Shown here piece after piece: positions 29,805-38,755 of a stretch of DNA of 64,000 nucleotides; within the stretch, counting starts at the first letter, position 1, and every line of letters starts with the position of its first letter. Source of the DNA: Yokenella regensburgei ATCC 49455 (lineage in GTDB: Bacteria; Pseudomonadota; Gammaproteobacteria; Enterobacterales; Enterobacteriaceae); contig NZ_JMPS01000023.1 in NCBI RefSeq assembly GCF_000735455.1, forward strand, positions 1 to 64,000, given 5' to 3'. The translations under genes were made by a program, and so were the position numbers. Under the pieces are notes generated by a model, which worked only from the letters and a program-made list of their open reading frames with translations, was not told the origin of the DNA and searched no databases.

Positions 29805-31262
29805 TTACTTCGCCGGGATCGCCTTCAGCAGTTCAGTCAGAAGCGTCCAGTACTGGCCAACGCTTTCGATATGAACCTGCTCATCCGGAGAGTGCGGGCC
29901 AGTAATGGTTGGCCCGATGGAAACCATATCCATGTTCGGATACGGTTTCTTGAACAGACCACATTCCAGACCGGCGTGGATAATCTGGATGTTCGGCGTC
30001 TTGTTGAACAGACGCTGATAGGTTTCACGTACCAGATGCATCACCGGAGAGTTAGCGTCCGGCTGCCAGCCAGGATACGCGCCTTTCGCTTCAGTTTTGG
30101 CACCCGCCAGTTTGCCCAGAGAATCCAGCATGCTGACCACGTAGTCTTTACCGCTGTCGATGAGCGAGCGGATCAGGCAGTGGATCTCAACGTTGCTGTC
30201 GGTCATGGTCACAACGCCCACGTTGAGGGAGGTTTCCACCACGCCTTTCGCTACGTCGGAGTTACGGATAACGCCATTCGGTGTGGCGTTCAGCAGACGA
30301 ATAAATCCGTCACGAGAAGCCGCAGTCAGCGCCGCTTTGTCGTGGCTAGTGGATTCCAGCAGCACGACCAGATTCTTCTCTTTTTCCGCCAGTTCGTTTT
30401 TCAGGATGTCCTGATAAGTGCTGACCAGTGCTTTCAGTGCATCAGCTTTATCTGCCGGAACGGCAACGGTGGTAAAGGCTTCACGCGGAATAGCGTTGCG
30501 CAGGGTACCGCCGTTGAAATCGACCAGGCGCAGATCCAGCTCTTCTGCGTGACCGGCCAGGAAGCGCGCCAGCAGCTTGTTGGCGTTGCCCAGACCAACG
30601 TGGATTTCACCGCCGGAGTGACCGCCTTTCAGGCCTTTTAACGTCAGTTTGAAGCTCTGGAATCCTGCCGGTACCGCTTCACGGTTCAGCGTCAGGTTAG
30701 AGGTGAAGTCAATTCCACCGGCGCAACCCATATAGATTTCGCCTTCTTCTTCGGAATCGGTGTTGATGAGGATATCGGCCTGTAGCCAGTTCGGCTGAAG
30801 ACCAAACGCGCCGTCCATGCCCGCTTCTTCGGTCATGGTCAGCAGCACTTCCAGCGGACCGTGCTGAACGGCGTCGTCGGCCAGTACCGCCAGGGCAGAA
30901 GCCATGCCGATACCGTTGTCTGCGCCAAGGGTGGTGCCACGCGCTTTGACCCACTCGCCATCGATATACGGCTGAATCGGGTCTTTAGTGAAGTCGTGAA
31001 CGGTGTCGTTATTTTTCTGCGGCACCATGTCGAGGTGCGCCTGCAGGACGACCGGTTTACGGTTTTCCATACCTGCGGTCGCGCCTTTACGAATCAGAAT
31101 GTTACCAACCTGATCGCGTTCTGCGTGTAAGCCTTTTTCCTTCGCCCAGCCCATGATGTGCGCTGCGAGTTGTTCTTCGTGGTAGGACGGATGCGGGATG
31201 GAACAAATTTTGGCAAAAATATCCCACAGCGGTTGCGGGGATAATTGAGACAGTTCAGACAC
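29805..31262 (-). CDS. pepD: Aminoacyl-histidine dipeptidase (peptidase D)
   Basis: A 485-residue cytosolic M20 family dipeptidase, the E. coli PepD length, cleaving Xaa-His and other dipeptides. Zinc ligand motifs are visible: L-Q-A-H-L-D-M-V (His near 80), L-G-A-D-N-G-I-G (Asp near 119), T-E-E-A-G (Glu150), N-T-D-S-E-E (Asp173) and the C-terminal G-P-H-S-P-D-E. It starts with GTG at 31262 behind GGAG, reproducing the E. coli S-E-L-S-Q-L-S N-terminus; the frame extends to 31289 without a better start. Confidence 0.95.
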   Translation of the reverse strand: MSELSQLSPQPLWDIFAKICSIPHPSYHEEQLAAHIMGWAKEKGLHAERDQVGNILIRKGATAGMENRKPVVLQAHLDMVPQKNNDTVHDFTKDPIQPYIDGEWVKARGTTLGADNGIGMASALAVLADDAVQHGPLEVLLTMTEEAGMDGAFGLQPNWLQADILINTDSEEEGEIYMGCAGGIDFTSNLTLNREAVPAGFQSFKLTLKGLKGGHSGGEIHVGLGNANKLLARFLAGHAEELDLRLVDFNGGTLRNAIPREAFTTVAVPADKADALKALVSTYQDILKNELAEKEKNLVVLLESTSHDKAALTAASRDGFIRLLNATPNGVIRNSDVAKGVVETSLNVGVVTMTDSNVEIHCLIRSLIDSGKDYVVSMLDSLGKLAGAKTEAKGAYPGWQPDANSPVMHLVRETYQRLFNKTPNIQIIHAGLECGLFKKPYPNMDMVSIGPTITGPHSPDEQVHIESVGQYWTLLTELLKAIPAK

Positions 31263-31427
31263 GATAAGTCTCCTTACGGCATTCTGCAAAAGTCGCTTGC
31301 AGGTAAAGGGTTAGCTAATTCATTTTCAACACAAGCAGTGCTTGCGAGATGGTGTTCGAGAATACCACTTTCTGCTTGCTCTGGTAGTGCCAGGCATGCA
31401 AAAAGAGCAGGCTCCGCCGCTTAACGC

Positions 31428-31474
31428 TGGTTTTTAGTGCGCCAGATCTCTATAATCTCGCGCAACCTTTTCCC
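31428..31474 (+). promoter_or_regulatory. Candidate gpt promoter with purine-box-like sequence
   Basis: A perfect -10 hexamer TATAAT (31451-31456) lies 65 bp upstream of gpt, with only a poor -35 (TGGTTT at 31428). Right after it, CGCGCAACCTTTTCCC resembles a PurR box (about 11 of 16 positions). The promoter is plausible; the PurR assignment is weak. Confidence 0.4.
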
Positions 31475-31520
31475 CCTCGAACACTTTTTAAGCCGTATTA
31501 GACAGGCTGGGATATATGAC

Positions 31521-31979
31521 ATGAGCGAAAAATACGTCGTCACCTGGGACATGTTGCAGATTCACGCCCGCAAGCTGGCAAGCCGCCTGCTGCCCGCTGA
31601 ACAGTGGAAAGGCATTATTGCCGTTAGCCGTGGTGGTCTGGTACCAGGCGCCCTGTTGGCCCGTGAGCTGGGAATTCGTCATGTGGATACCGTTTGCATC
31701 TCCAGCTATGACCACGACAATCAGCGTGAGCTGACCGTTCTGAAGCGCGCTGAAGGTGACGGTGAAGGCTTCATCGTTATCGACGATCTGGTTGATACGG
31801 GTGGTACTGCGGTTGCTATCCGCGAAATGTATCCAAAAGCTCACTTCGTTACCATTTTTGCTAAACCGGCTGGTCAGCCGCTGGTAGACGATTATGTGAT
31901 TGATATCCCTCAGGATACCTGGATTGAACAGCCGTGGGATATGGGCGTAGTCTTCGTACCGCCAATCTCTGGCCGATAA
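31521..31979 (+). CDS. gpt: Xanthine-guanine phosphoribosyltransferase
   Basis: A 152-residue purine salvage enzyme converting guanine, xanthine and hypoxanthine to nucleoside monophosphates. The PRPP-binding motif is [12 protein letters not shown] (about residues 86-97), and S-R-G-G-L-V-P-G carries the flexible-loop lead-in. The start at 31521 matches the E. coli [10 protein letters not shown]; the in-frame ATG at 31437 is in the leader. Followed by a clear terminator. Confidence 0.96.
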   Translation: MSEKYVVTWDMLQIHARKLASRLLPAEQWKGIIAVSRGGLVPGALLARELGIRHVDTVCISSYDHDNQRELTVLKRAEGDGEGFIVIDDLVDTGGTAVAIREMYPKAHFVTIFAKPAGQPLVDDYVIDIPQDTWIEQPWDMGVVFVPPISGR

Positions 31980-32000
31980 TCGCCAACGTATTTTGTAAAA

Positions 32001-32030
32001 TAACGCCCGGTTTAGCCGGGCGTTATTCAT
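32001..32030 (+). terminator. gpt terminator
   Basis: TAACGCCCGG (32001-32010) pairs with CCGGGCGTTA (32016-32025), then TTCATTTT. It is 22 bp past the gpt stop codon. Confidence 0.88.
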
Positions 32031-32085
32031 TTTGGGCGCGGGCAGGTTACAATAAGGGCAGTATCGTTCTCATGGAGGCTGCGCG

Positions 32086-33330
32086 ATGTCAGAGGCTAAC
32101 CTCAGCGAAACCCTGTTCAAACCCCGGTTCAAGCATCCGGAAACATCTACTCTGGTCCGTCGAGCGCATCGCGACCATCAACCCGCTATGCATCTGGCAC
32201 TGGAAGGCCAGAGCACCCCGCACTGGTATCGGATGGTCAACCGCCTGATGTGGGTCTGGCGCGGCGTCTCTCCGCAGGAGATTCTTGACGTGCAGTCGCG
32301 TATCGTCATGAGTGATGCCGAACGCACCGATCCTGAGCTCTACGACACGGTTGTGGGTTACCGTGGTGGCAACTGGATCTACGAGTGGGCGAAACAGGCG
32401 ATGCTCTGGCAGCAAAAAGCCTGCCAGGAGACGGATGAAAAGCTGAGTGGGCGCCACTGGATGCACGCCTCCAAGCTCTATAGTATTGCCGCTTATCCGC
32501 ACCTTAAAGGCGATGACCTGGCCGAGCAGGCTCAGGCGTTGGCTAACCGTGCTTTTGAAGAGGCGGCGCAGCGCTTGCCTGGCACCATTCGTGAACTGGA
32601 GTTTACCATTCCGGATGGCCCGTCCGTGGTGGGCTTCTTACATATGCCCGGCGGCGAAGGACCATTCCCAACCGTGCTGATGTGCGGTGGTCTTGATGCT
32701 CTGCAGAGCGATTATTACAACCTCTACGAGAACTATTTAGCGCCACTGGGTATTGCGATGCTGACGCTCGATATGCCTTCAATTGGATTCTCGTCAAAGT
32801 GGAAACTCACCCAGGATTCCAGTTTTCTGCACCAGCACGTACTGAAGTCACTGCCGAATATTCCCTGGGTCGATAATACCCGCGTGGCGGCGTTTGGTTT
32901 CCGCTTTGGTGGGAATATTGCGGTGCGTCTGGCTTATCTGGAATCCTCCCGGTTGCGGGCCGTCGCCTGTCTTGGGCCGGTCGTACATCATCTCCTGGTC
33001 GATCCGGCGCGTCAGGGCAGCGTACCGGAGATGTACCTCGACGTACTGGCCTCGCGGCTGGGTATGCACGATTCTTCGGATGAGGCGCTGCGCGTCGAGC
33101 TAAACCGTTACTCCCTGAAAACCCAGGGACTGCTGGGACGCCGTTGTCCAACCCCGATGCTTTCCGGCTTCTGGCAGAACGACCCGTTCAGCCCGGAAGA
33201 GGAATCGCGTTTAATCACCTCGTCATCCGCCGAGGGAAAATTATTATCGATTCCGTTTAATCCGGTGTATCGCAATTTTGACAAAGCTTTGAAGGAAATT
33301 GCCACATGGATCAACCGGCAATTAAGTTAA
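32086..33330 (+). CDS. frsA: Esterase FrsA (fermentation-respiration switch protein)
   Basis: A 414-residue cytosolic alpha/beta-hydrolase-fold protein, the same length as E. coli FrsA (YafA). In E. coli it was found as a partner of enzyme IIA-Glc (Crr) of the sugar phosphotransferase system. The usual nucleophile elbow G-x-S-x-G is replaced by G-F-R-F-G (around residue 272), so a standard serine hydrolase mechanism is doubtful, which is also true of the E. coli protein. crl follows 57 bp downstream on the same strand. Confidence 0.93.
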   Translation: MSEANLSETLFKPRFKHPETSTLVRRAHRDHQPAMHLALEGQSTPHWYRMVNRLMWVWRGVSPQEILDVQSRIVMSDAERTDPELYDTVVGYRGGNWIYEWAKQAMLWQQKACQETDEKLSGRHWMHASKLYSIAAYPHLKGDDLAEQAQALANRAFEEAAQRLPGTIRELEFTIPDGPSVVGFLHMPGGEGPFPTVLMCGGLDALQSDYYNLYENYLAPLGIAMLTLDMPSIGFSSKWKLTQDSSFLHQHVLKSLPNIPWVDNTRVAAFGFRFGGNIAVRLAYLESSRLRAVACLGPVVHHLLVDPARQGSVPEMYLDVLASRLGMHDSSDEALRVELNRYSLKTQGLLGRRCPTPMLSGFWQNDPFSPEEESRLITSSSAEGKLLSIPFNPVYRNFDKALKEIATWINRQLS

Positions 33331-33387
33331 TATATTGCTAAATTTTATTGATTTGGTAAAACAGTTGCATCACTAAAGGAGATCGCA

Positions 33388-33789
33388 ATGACGTTACCGA
33401 GTGGACATCCGAAAAGTAGACTGATCAAGAAATTTGCTGCGCTTGGCCCTTATATTCGCGAAGAACAGTGTGAAGATACTCGCTTTTTTTTCGACTGCCT
33501 TGCTGTATGTGTAAATGTTAAACCGGCTCCGGAAAAGCGTGAATTCTGGGGCTGGTGGATGATTATGGAAGCGCAGGAAAAGCGTTTTACCTACAGCTAC
33601 CAGTTCGGTCTTTATGACAAAGACGGCAAGTGGCAGCCGACGGTTATCAAGGACAGCGAAGTGACTGAGAAGCTTGAGCTAACGCGGCGCACGTTCCATG
33701 AACGTGTTAAAGAGCTGCTGGCTGGCCTGGGCCTTGAGTTCGAACCTGCGGATGATTTTAACGAAGAAGCCGTCAGGCTTTCGGCCTGA
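33388..33789 (+). CDS. crl: Sigma factor-binding protein Crl
   Basis: A 133-residue protein identical in length to E. coli Crl. It binds sigma-S and favours formation of the sigma-S RNA polymerase holoenzyme in stationary phase and at low temperature. Conserved features include G-P-Y-I-R-E-E and the aromatic F-W-G-W-W-M segment near residues 53-58 that is part of the sigma contact surface. An AAAGGAGAT ribosome site precedes the start. Confidence 0.96.
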   Translation: MTLPSGHPKSRLIKKFAALGPYIREEQCEDTRFFFDCLAVCVNVKPAPEKREFWGWWMIMEAQEKRFTYSYQFGLYDKDGKWQPTVIKDSEVTEKLELTRRTFHERVKELLAGLGLEFEPADDFNEEAVRLSA

Positions 33790-33798
33790 AGATAAAAT

Positions 33799-33830
33799 AA
33801 AAAGAGCCCTTCATCAGAAGGGCTCTTTTT
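33799..33830. terminator. Bidirectional terminator between crl and phoE
   Basis: A 14-bp stem (33799-33812 with 33817-33830) with a 4-nt ATCA loop, A-tract on one side and T-tract on the other. It lies between convergent crl and phoE. Confidence 0.93.
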
Positions 33831-33842
33831 TTATGGCGGGAA

Positions 33843-34940
33843 TTAGAACTGGTAAACCAGACCTAATGCCACCACGTCGTCATTGTTCAGACCGAGTTTG
33901 TTGTCATCGCTCAGCTGGTTGATTTTGTAATCCACAAACGCTGACATGTTTTTATTGAAGTAGTAGGTTGCCGCGACGTCGATGTATTTCACCAGGTCAG
34001 CATCGCCAACGCCTTCAATATCCTTACCTTTGGACTGGATATATCCGATGGACGGACGCAGGCCAAAGTCGAATTGGTACTGGGCGACCACTTCGAATGC
34101 CTGGTTTTTATTCGCAAAACCGCTCACGCTGGTATTTACGCCGTTAATTGAAGCGGTACCAGAAATTGGCGTCATATTGCGGGTTTCCGCATAGATAGCG
34201 GCCAGGTAGACGTTGTTAGCATCATATTTCACGCCGGTGGTCCAGGCTTCTGCGTTGGCGCCGTGGCCCAGGCGCTGGCTTTCCTGCGCCTGAGTACGGT
34301 CGGAGTTAGCATAGGCAGCACCCAGGGTGAAACCAGAATCGCCGAAGTCGTAGCTCAGAGAAGTACCGAAGCCGTCACCGTTCGCTTTGCTGGCGGCACG
34401 GGCGTCGTTTTCGTTTTTACCCTGATATTGCAGCGCCAGCTTCAGACCGTCTACCAGACCGAAGAAGTTGTTGTTGCGATAGGTCGCCATGCCGTTACCA
34501 CGGCCGGTCATGAAGTTGTCGGTTTTAACGAAGGAGTCATCACCGAATTCTGGGATCATATCGGTGTAAGCGGCGACGTTATACAGTACGCCGTAGTTAC
34601 GACCGTAATCGAATGAGCCGTAGTCACCGGCTTTCAGGCCAGCAAACGCCAGACGGGTTTTAGCGGTATTCGGATCGCCTTCCACACGGTTTGCGGCAAC
34701 CTGGTATTCCCACTGACCGTAACCTGAAAGCTGGTCGTTAATCTGGGTCGCGCCTTTAAAGCCCAGACGGATATAAGACTGGTCACCGTCGACAGCATTG
34801 TTGTCGCTCATGTAGTGCTCAGCTTTAACCCTGCCGTACAGATCCAGTTTGTTCCCGTCTTTGTTATAAATTTCTGCAGCCTGGGCAGCCAGAGAGGTCA
34901 TTGCGCCCATTACCACTAATGCCAGTGTGCTTTTTTTCAT
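33843..34940 (-). CDS. phoE: Outer membrane phosphoporin PhoE
   Basis: A 365-residue trimeric general porin preferring anions, made under phosphate limitation. The signal peptide ends A-Q-A-A-E-I-Y-N-K, the mature N-terminus of OmpF/OmpC/PhoE porins, and the terminal Phe of L-V-Y-Q-F is the outer membrane assembly signal. It is longer than E. coli PhoE (351), mainly from extra residues in extracellular loops. ATG 34940 is preferred to 34946 because GGGA is then 6 nt away. The gene is placed between crl and proB as in E. coli and has a Pho box. A related porin (OmpC/OmpK-like) could look similar, but context supports PhoE. Confidence 0.93.
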   Translation of the reverse strand: MKKSTLALVVMGAMTSLAAQAAEIYNKDGNKLDLYGRVKAEHYMSDNNAVDGDQSYIRLGFKGATQINDQLSGYGQWEYQVAANRVEGDPNTAKTRLAFAGLKAGDYGSFDYGRNYGVLYNVAAYTDMIPEFGDDSFVKTDNFMTGRGNGMATYRNNNFFGLVDGLKLALQYQGKNENDARAASKANGDGFGTSLSYDFGDSGFTLGAAYANSDRTQAQESQRLGHGANAEAWTTGVKYDANNVYLAAIYAETRNMTPISGTASINGVNTSVSGFANKNQAFEVVAQYQFDFGLRPSIGYIQSKGKDIEGVGDADLVKYIDVAATYYFNKNMSAFVDYKINQLSDDNKLGLNNDDVVALGLVYQF

Positions 34941-35022
34941 TTTCATTCCCGAGTTTTCAAACGCGCTAATATTCGTGGGATCTCTGTCCCGTGAAAAACA
35001 GAGAGGTTTTTAACCCTCTGAA

Positions 35023-35040
35023 ATGAAAGTTTTATGACAA
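35023..35040 (-). promoter_or_regulatory. Pho box of phoE
   Basis: On the minus strand, TTGTCATAAAACTTTCAT matches 16 of 18 positions of the PhoB consensus (two TGTCA-type direct repeats 11 bp apart). It is 83 bp upstream of the phoE start and takes the place of a -35 element. Confidence 0.82.
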
Positions 35041-35077
35041 AGTAAGAATAATTTTAAAAAACTGTGTTTTCATGTTT

Positions 35078-35095
35078 CTGTCATAAAAATGTCAA
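35078..35095 (+). promoter_or_regulatory. Second Pho box-like site, opposite orientation
   Basis: On the plus strand, CTGTCATAAAAATGTCAA matches 16 of 18 PhoB consensus positions. It lies 37 bp from the phoE-facing box and points towards proB, 135 bp from its start. It may be an upstream PhoB site assisting phoE or may influence proBA. Confidence 0.65.
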
Positions 35096-35230
35096 ATGTT
35101 GCAGGCAGGCTTGCTGATCCCGCGCAATAAAGTGTTACGCCTTGTGCCGTGGGAGTTGGCAAGCGGCCTGACACCTGTTAAAACGTCACTTCAACATCAA
35201 ATTTCCTCTTATTGTGAACGGCAGAGAATC

Positions 35231-36334
35231 ATGAGTGACAGCCAGACGCTGGTGGTAAAACTGGGCACCAGTGTTTTAACGGGCGGATCGCGCCGCCTGA
35301 ACCGCGCCCATATCGTGGAGTTGGTGCGCCAGTGCGCACAGTTGCATGCCGCAGGGCATCGTATTGTAATTGTGACTTCCGGGGCGATTGCCGCCGGACG
35401 AGAGCACCTTGGCTACCCTGAACTGCCCGCGACGATTGCCTCCAAACAGCTGCTGGCGGCGGTAGGGCAAAGCCGTTTGATTCAGCTCTGGGAACAACTG
35501 TTCTCTATTTACGGCATTCACGTTGGCCAGATGCTGCTGACCCGAGCCGACATGGAAGACCGCGAGCGTTTCCTCAACGCACGTGACACCCTGCGCGCGC
35601 TGCTCGACAACAACATCGTTCCGGTGATTAACGAAAACGATGCGGTTGCTACTGCCGAAATCAAAGTTGGCGACAATGACAATCTTTCCGCACTGGCGGC
35701 TATTCTCGCCGGTGCCGATAAACTGCTGCTGCTGACCGATCAGCAGGGCCTTTTCACCGCCGACCCGCGTAACAACCCGCAGGCGGAGCTGATTAAAGAC
35801 GTTTATGGTATTGATGACGCGCTGCGCGCTATTGCGGGAGACAGCGTCTCTGGCCTGGGGACTGGCGGTATGGGCACCAAGCTGCAGGCCGCCGATGTTG
35901 CCTGCCGTGCGGGCATTGACACCATCATCGCCGCCGGGAGTCGCCCTGGGGTGATTGGTGATGTGATGGAAGGGGTTTCTGTAGGTACCCGCTTCCATGC
36001 TCAGGCATCACCGCTGGAAAACCGTAAACGCTGGATCTTTGGTGCACCGCCAGCGGGTGAAATTACCGTCGATGAAGGGGCAACCAGCGCAATTCTGGAA
36101 CGTGGGAGCTCATTGCTTCCGAAAGGAATTAAAAGCGTGACAGGTAACTTCTCCCGTGGTGAAGTGATTCGTATCTGTAATCTTGAAGGCCGCGACATCG
36201 CCCACGGCGTTAGCCGTTATAACAGCGATGCGCTGCGCCGCATTGCGGGGCATCATTCGCAGCAGATTGACGCCATTCTTGGCTACGAGTACGGCCCGGT
36301 TGCCGTACATCGTGACGATATGATCACCCGTTAA
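35231..36334 (+). CDS. proB: Glutamate 5-kinase
   Basis: A 367-residue enzyme that phosphorylates glutamate in the first step of proline synthesis and is feedback-inhibited by proline. An amino acid kinase domain covers about 1-255 ([26 protein letters not shown]) and a C-terminal PUA domain about 275-360. The start at 35231 reproduces M-S-D-S-Q-T-L-V. The open frame back to 35096 is leader. It forms the proBA operon with proA 10 bp downstream. Confidence 0.97.
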   Translation: MSDSQTLVVKLGTSVLTGGSRRLNRAHIVELVRQCAQLHAAGHRIVIVTSGAIAAGREHLGYPELPATIASKQLLAAVGQSRLIQLWEQLFSIYGIHVGQMLLTRADMEDRERFLNARDTLRALLDNNIVPVINENDAVATAEIKVGDNDNLSALAAILAGADKLLLLTDQQGLFTADPRNNPQAELIKDVYGIDDALRAIAGDSVSGLGTGGMGTKLQAADVACRAGIDTIIAAGSRPGVIGDVMEGVSVGTRFHAQASPLENRKRWIFGAPPAGEITVDEGATSAILERGSSLLPKGIKSVTGNFSRGEVIRICNLEGRDIAHGVSRYNSDALRRIAGHHSQQIDAILGYEYGPVAVHRDDMITR

Positions 36335-36344
36335 GGAGACCACC

Positions 36345-37598
36345 ATGCTGGAACAAATGGGGATCGCCGCCAAAGCGGCATCTTACCAACTGGCGCTACT
36401 CTCCAGCCGCGAGAAAAATCGGGTGCTGGAAAAAATTGCCGATTATCTGGAAGCACAGACTGAGACTATCCTCGAGGCCAACCAGCAGGATCTCGCCGAA
36501 GCGCGAGCCAACGGCCTGAGCGATGCGATGCTCGATCGTCTGGCGCTCACCCCAGCGCGTTTGCAGAGCATTGCAAACGACGTGCGTCAGGTATGCAACC
36601 TGGCGGATCCGGTTGGGCAGGTGATTGACGGCGGGCTACTCGACAGCGGTCTGCGTCTTGAGCGCCGCCGCGTGCCGCTTGGCGTTATTGGTGTCATTTA
36701 TGAAGCTCGTCCGAACGTGACGGTGGATGTCGCCTCGCTGTGCCTGAAAACCGGCAATGCGGCCATCCTGCGCGGCGGGAAAGAGACCTGGCGCACCAAC
36801 GCTGCCACCGTAAAAGTTATCCAGCAGGCGCTGGAAGAGTGCGGTCTGCCGGCTGGTGCGGTACAGGCGATTGAAAGCCCGGATCGTGCGCTGGTCAGCG
36901 AAATGCTGCGCATGGATAAATACATCGACATGCTGATCCCTCGCGGTGGTGCAGGTTTGCATAAGCTGTGCCGCGAGCAGTCGACGATCCCGGTGATCAC
37001 CGGTGGGATTGGCGTATGTCACATTTTCGTCGACGAGAGTGCTGAAATTGCTCCGGCGTTGAAAATCATCGTCAACGCCAAAACGCAGCGCCCGAGCACC
37101 TGTAATACCGTCGAGACGCTGCTTGTTCATCAGAACATTGCCGATAGCTTCCTGCCTGCGCTGAGTAAGCAGATGGCAGAGAGTGGCGTAACGCTGCATG
37201 CGGCCGACAACGCCATAACGCTGCTGAAAAATGGTCCAGCGAAGGTTGAGGCGGTGAAAGCAGAGCAGTACGACGACGAGTTCCTGTCGCTGGATCTGAA
37301 CGTGAAGGTGGTTACTGGTATTGATGACGCTATCGCCCATATTCGCCAGCACGGAACTCAGCACTCGGATGCGATTCTGACCCGGACTCTGCGCAACGCC
37401 GACCGCTTCATCAACGAAGTGGATTCGTCAGCCGTGTACGTGAATGCTTCCACCCGCTTTACCGACGGCGGCCAGTTTGGCCTGGGCGCGGAAGTGGCGG
37501 TGAGCACACAAAAACTGCACGCCCGCGGTCCGATGGGCCTGGAAGCGCTGACCACTTACAAATGGATCGGCATCGGCGACGATACGATTCGTGCGTAA
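36345..37598 (+). CDS. proA: Glutamate-5-semialdehyde dehydrogenase (gamma-glutamyl phosphate reductase)
   Basis: A 417-residue NADPH-dependent reductase, the E. coli length, performing the second step of proline synthesis. It has an aldehyde dehydrogenase fold with the catalytic Cys in [11 protein letters not shown] near residue 255, and [12 protein letters not shown] near the C-terminus. It probably accepts the labile gamma-glutamyl phosphate directly from ProB. An AAGGAG ribosome site precedes the start. Confidence 0.97.
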   Translation: MLEQMGIAAKAASYQLALLSSREKNRVLEKIADYLEAQTETILEANQQDLAEARANGLSDAMLDRLALTPARLQSIANDVRQVCNLADPVGQVIDGGLLDSGLRLERRRVPLGVIGVIYEARPNVTVDVASLCLKTGNAAILRGGKETWRTNAATVKVIQQALEECGLPAGAVQAIESPDRALVSEMLRMDKYIDMLIPRGGAGLHKLCREQSTIPVITGGIGVCHIFVDESAEIAPALKIIVNAKTQRPSTCNTVETLLVHQNIADSFLPALSKQMAESGVTLHAADNAITLLKNGPAKVEAVKAEQYDDEFLSLDLNVKVVTGIDDAIAHIRQHGTQHSDAILTRTLRNADRFINEVDSSAVYVNASTRFTDGGQFGLGAEVAVSTQKLHARGPMGLEALTTYKWIGIGDDTIRA

Positions 37599-37605
37599 CT
37601 AACAA

Positions 37606-37658
37606 AGGGTGATGCAAAAGTAGCCATTTGATTCCCAAGGCCATTGACGCATCACCCT
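37606..37658 (+). terminator. Stem-loop after proA
   Basis: AGGGTGATGC (37606-37615) pairs perfectly with GCATCACCCT (37649-37658) around a 33-nt loop, followed by GATAGTTTTAAC. Possible weak terminator or processing structure between proBA and thrW. Confidence 0.5.
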
Positions 37659-37709
37659 GATAGTTTTAACCTTCTACACCGTGCTTCACGTTCGTGAACC
37701 CCTCTCAGG

Positions 37710-37785
37710 GCCGATATAGCTCAGTTGGTAGAGCAGCGCATTCGTAATGCGAAGGTCGTAGGTTCGACTCCTATTATCGGCACCA
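37710..37785 (+). tRNA. thrW: tRNA-Thr (CGT)
   Basis: A 76-nt tRNA with encoded CCA. The acceptor arm GCCGATA pairs with TATCGGC, the anticodon loop reads TTCGTAA (CGT), and the T loop is GGTTCGACTCC. It follows proA as in E. coli, where thrW is a known prophage integration site. Confidence 0.98.
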
Positions 37786-37909
37786 TTTCAAGATCTATCG
37801 AAGTTTACTCAAGTCCTCAAAGCCTCAACCCTTTCTCAATATTTTGAGGTCGAGTGAAGTACACCTTAATCTACATTATTTTGGGATATATGCTGTTCGG
37901 TCTAAATGA

Positions 37910-38398
37910 GATACCGCCAACGGAGCTCGCTACTGGCGCTTAAAACCCCGTGTGGATGGCAAAGAGAGACTCCTGGCTTTAGGTGTTTACCCTGCAGTTG
38001 CCCCTGCTGATGCTCGTTCAAATCGAGGTGAGGCGAAGAGGGGGATCTCTGGGAATATCTAAGCGAGAAGAGAAGATTACTCGGGTTCTGGTTGTAAAGA
38101 ATACATTTAACGAAATCGTTCTGGAATGGTATGAAAGCAAACTTAAGAAGTGGTCTGCTGGAAATGCTTCTGACATCCTCGAAGCGCGCAACAAAGACAT
38201 TTTTCCTTTTATCGGCAATATAGTGATCTCGGAAATGAAGCCCGGGGGGCAACAGAGAAAGCCAAAAGAGTACGCCAACGTTTCGGGGAAGTTTTTCGCT
38301 TTGCCATCGTTACTGGGCGTGCTAAGTATAGCCCCACCTCTAATCTAACCATTTCAATGCAAAGTCATCAGTCCAATCATCACCCCCATTTTAACTGA
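37910..38398 (+). pseudogene. Degraded P4-type tyrosine integrase remnant
   Basis: Three segments read as consecutive pieces of a P4-family integrase. Frame 2 (from 37910) gives N-G-A-R-Y-W-R-L-K-P-R-V-D-G-K-E-R-L-L-A and G-V-Y-P-A-V-A-P-A-D-A-R, the arm-binding domain, ending in a stop near 38060. The +1-shifted frame gives N-T-F-N-E-I-V-L-E-W-Y and D-I-L-E-A-R-N-K-D-I-F-P-F-I-G-N-I, the core-binding domain. After a run of six G at 38244-38249 the first frame resumes with V-R-Q-R-F-G-E-V-F-R-F-A-I-V-T-G-R-A. It then stops, and no catalytic domain with R-H-R-Y residues follows. The extreme N-terminus is also gone. It lies 125 bp past thrW, its expected attachment site. Confidence 0.85.
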
Positions 38399-38755
38399 CA
38401 GGTGTTAGAACCGGAAAGATAAGAGTTACCTCATGAGATGAATTTGAAGGGGAAATATGGGAAGTACCTGCGGAAAGAATAAAAAGGCGCCGCCAATATA
38501 TTGTTCTTTTGTCAGAACAGGTCATTATACTGGCAACAAAAATTTCTGCCTTGAGATTTTTTTACTATATCTGACGGTGATTTTTGTGAGCTTAGCGCTC
38601 TCAAAAGATGGTTGAAAGGCTTTGCATAGAGGAGATGTTTTTTTCTGGAGTCAGAAATTGTCAGTTTTGCTGGTAGAAAAAAAGCCATTCAAATGTTCAG
38701 TTATGGTTATCTTCTTGATAGGATTAATCCGAATACTTTCGATTGGGATAGGGAT
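38399..38755. other. Non-coding, AT-rich remnant region
   Basis: No open frame of note on either strand and no strong hairpin. It lies between the integrase remnant and the lipoprotein gene and probably contains that gene's promoter. I found no repeat of the thrW 3' end here. Confidence 0.5.

Noticed and set aside
29778..30641. 287-codon open frame opposite pepD
   Set aside because: Antisense shadow of pepD, lying between convergent dinB and pepD; no ribosome site and no recognisable motif.
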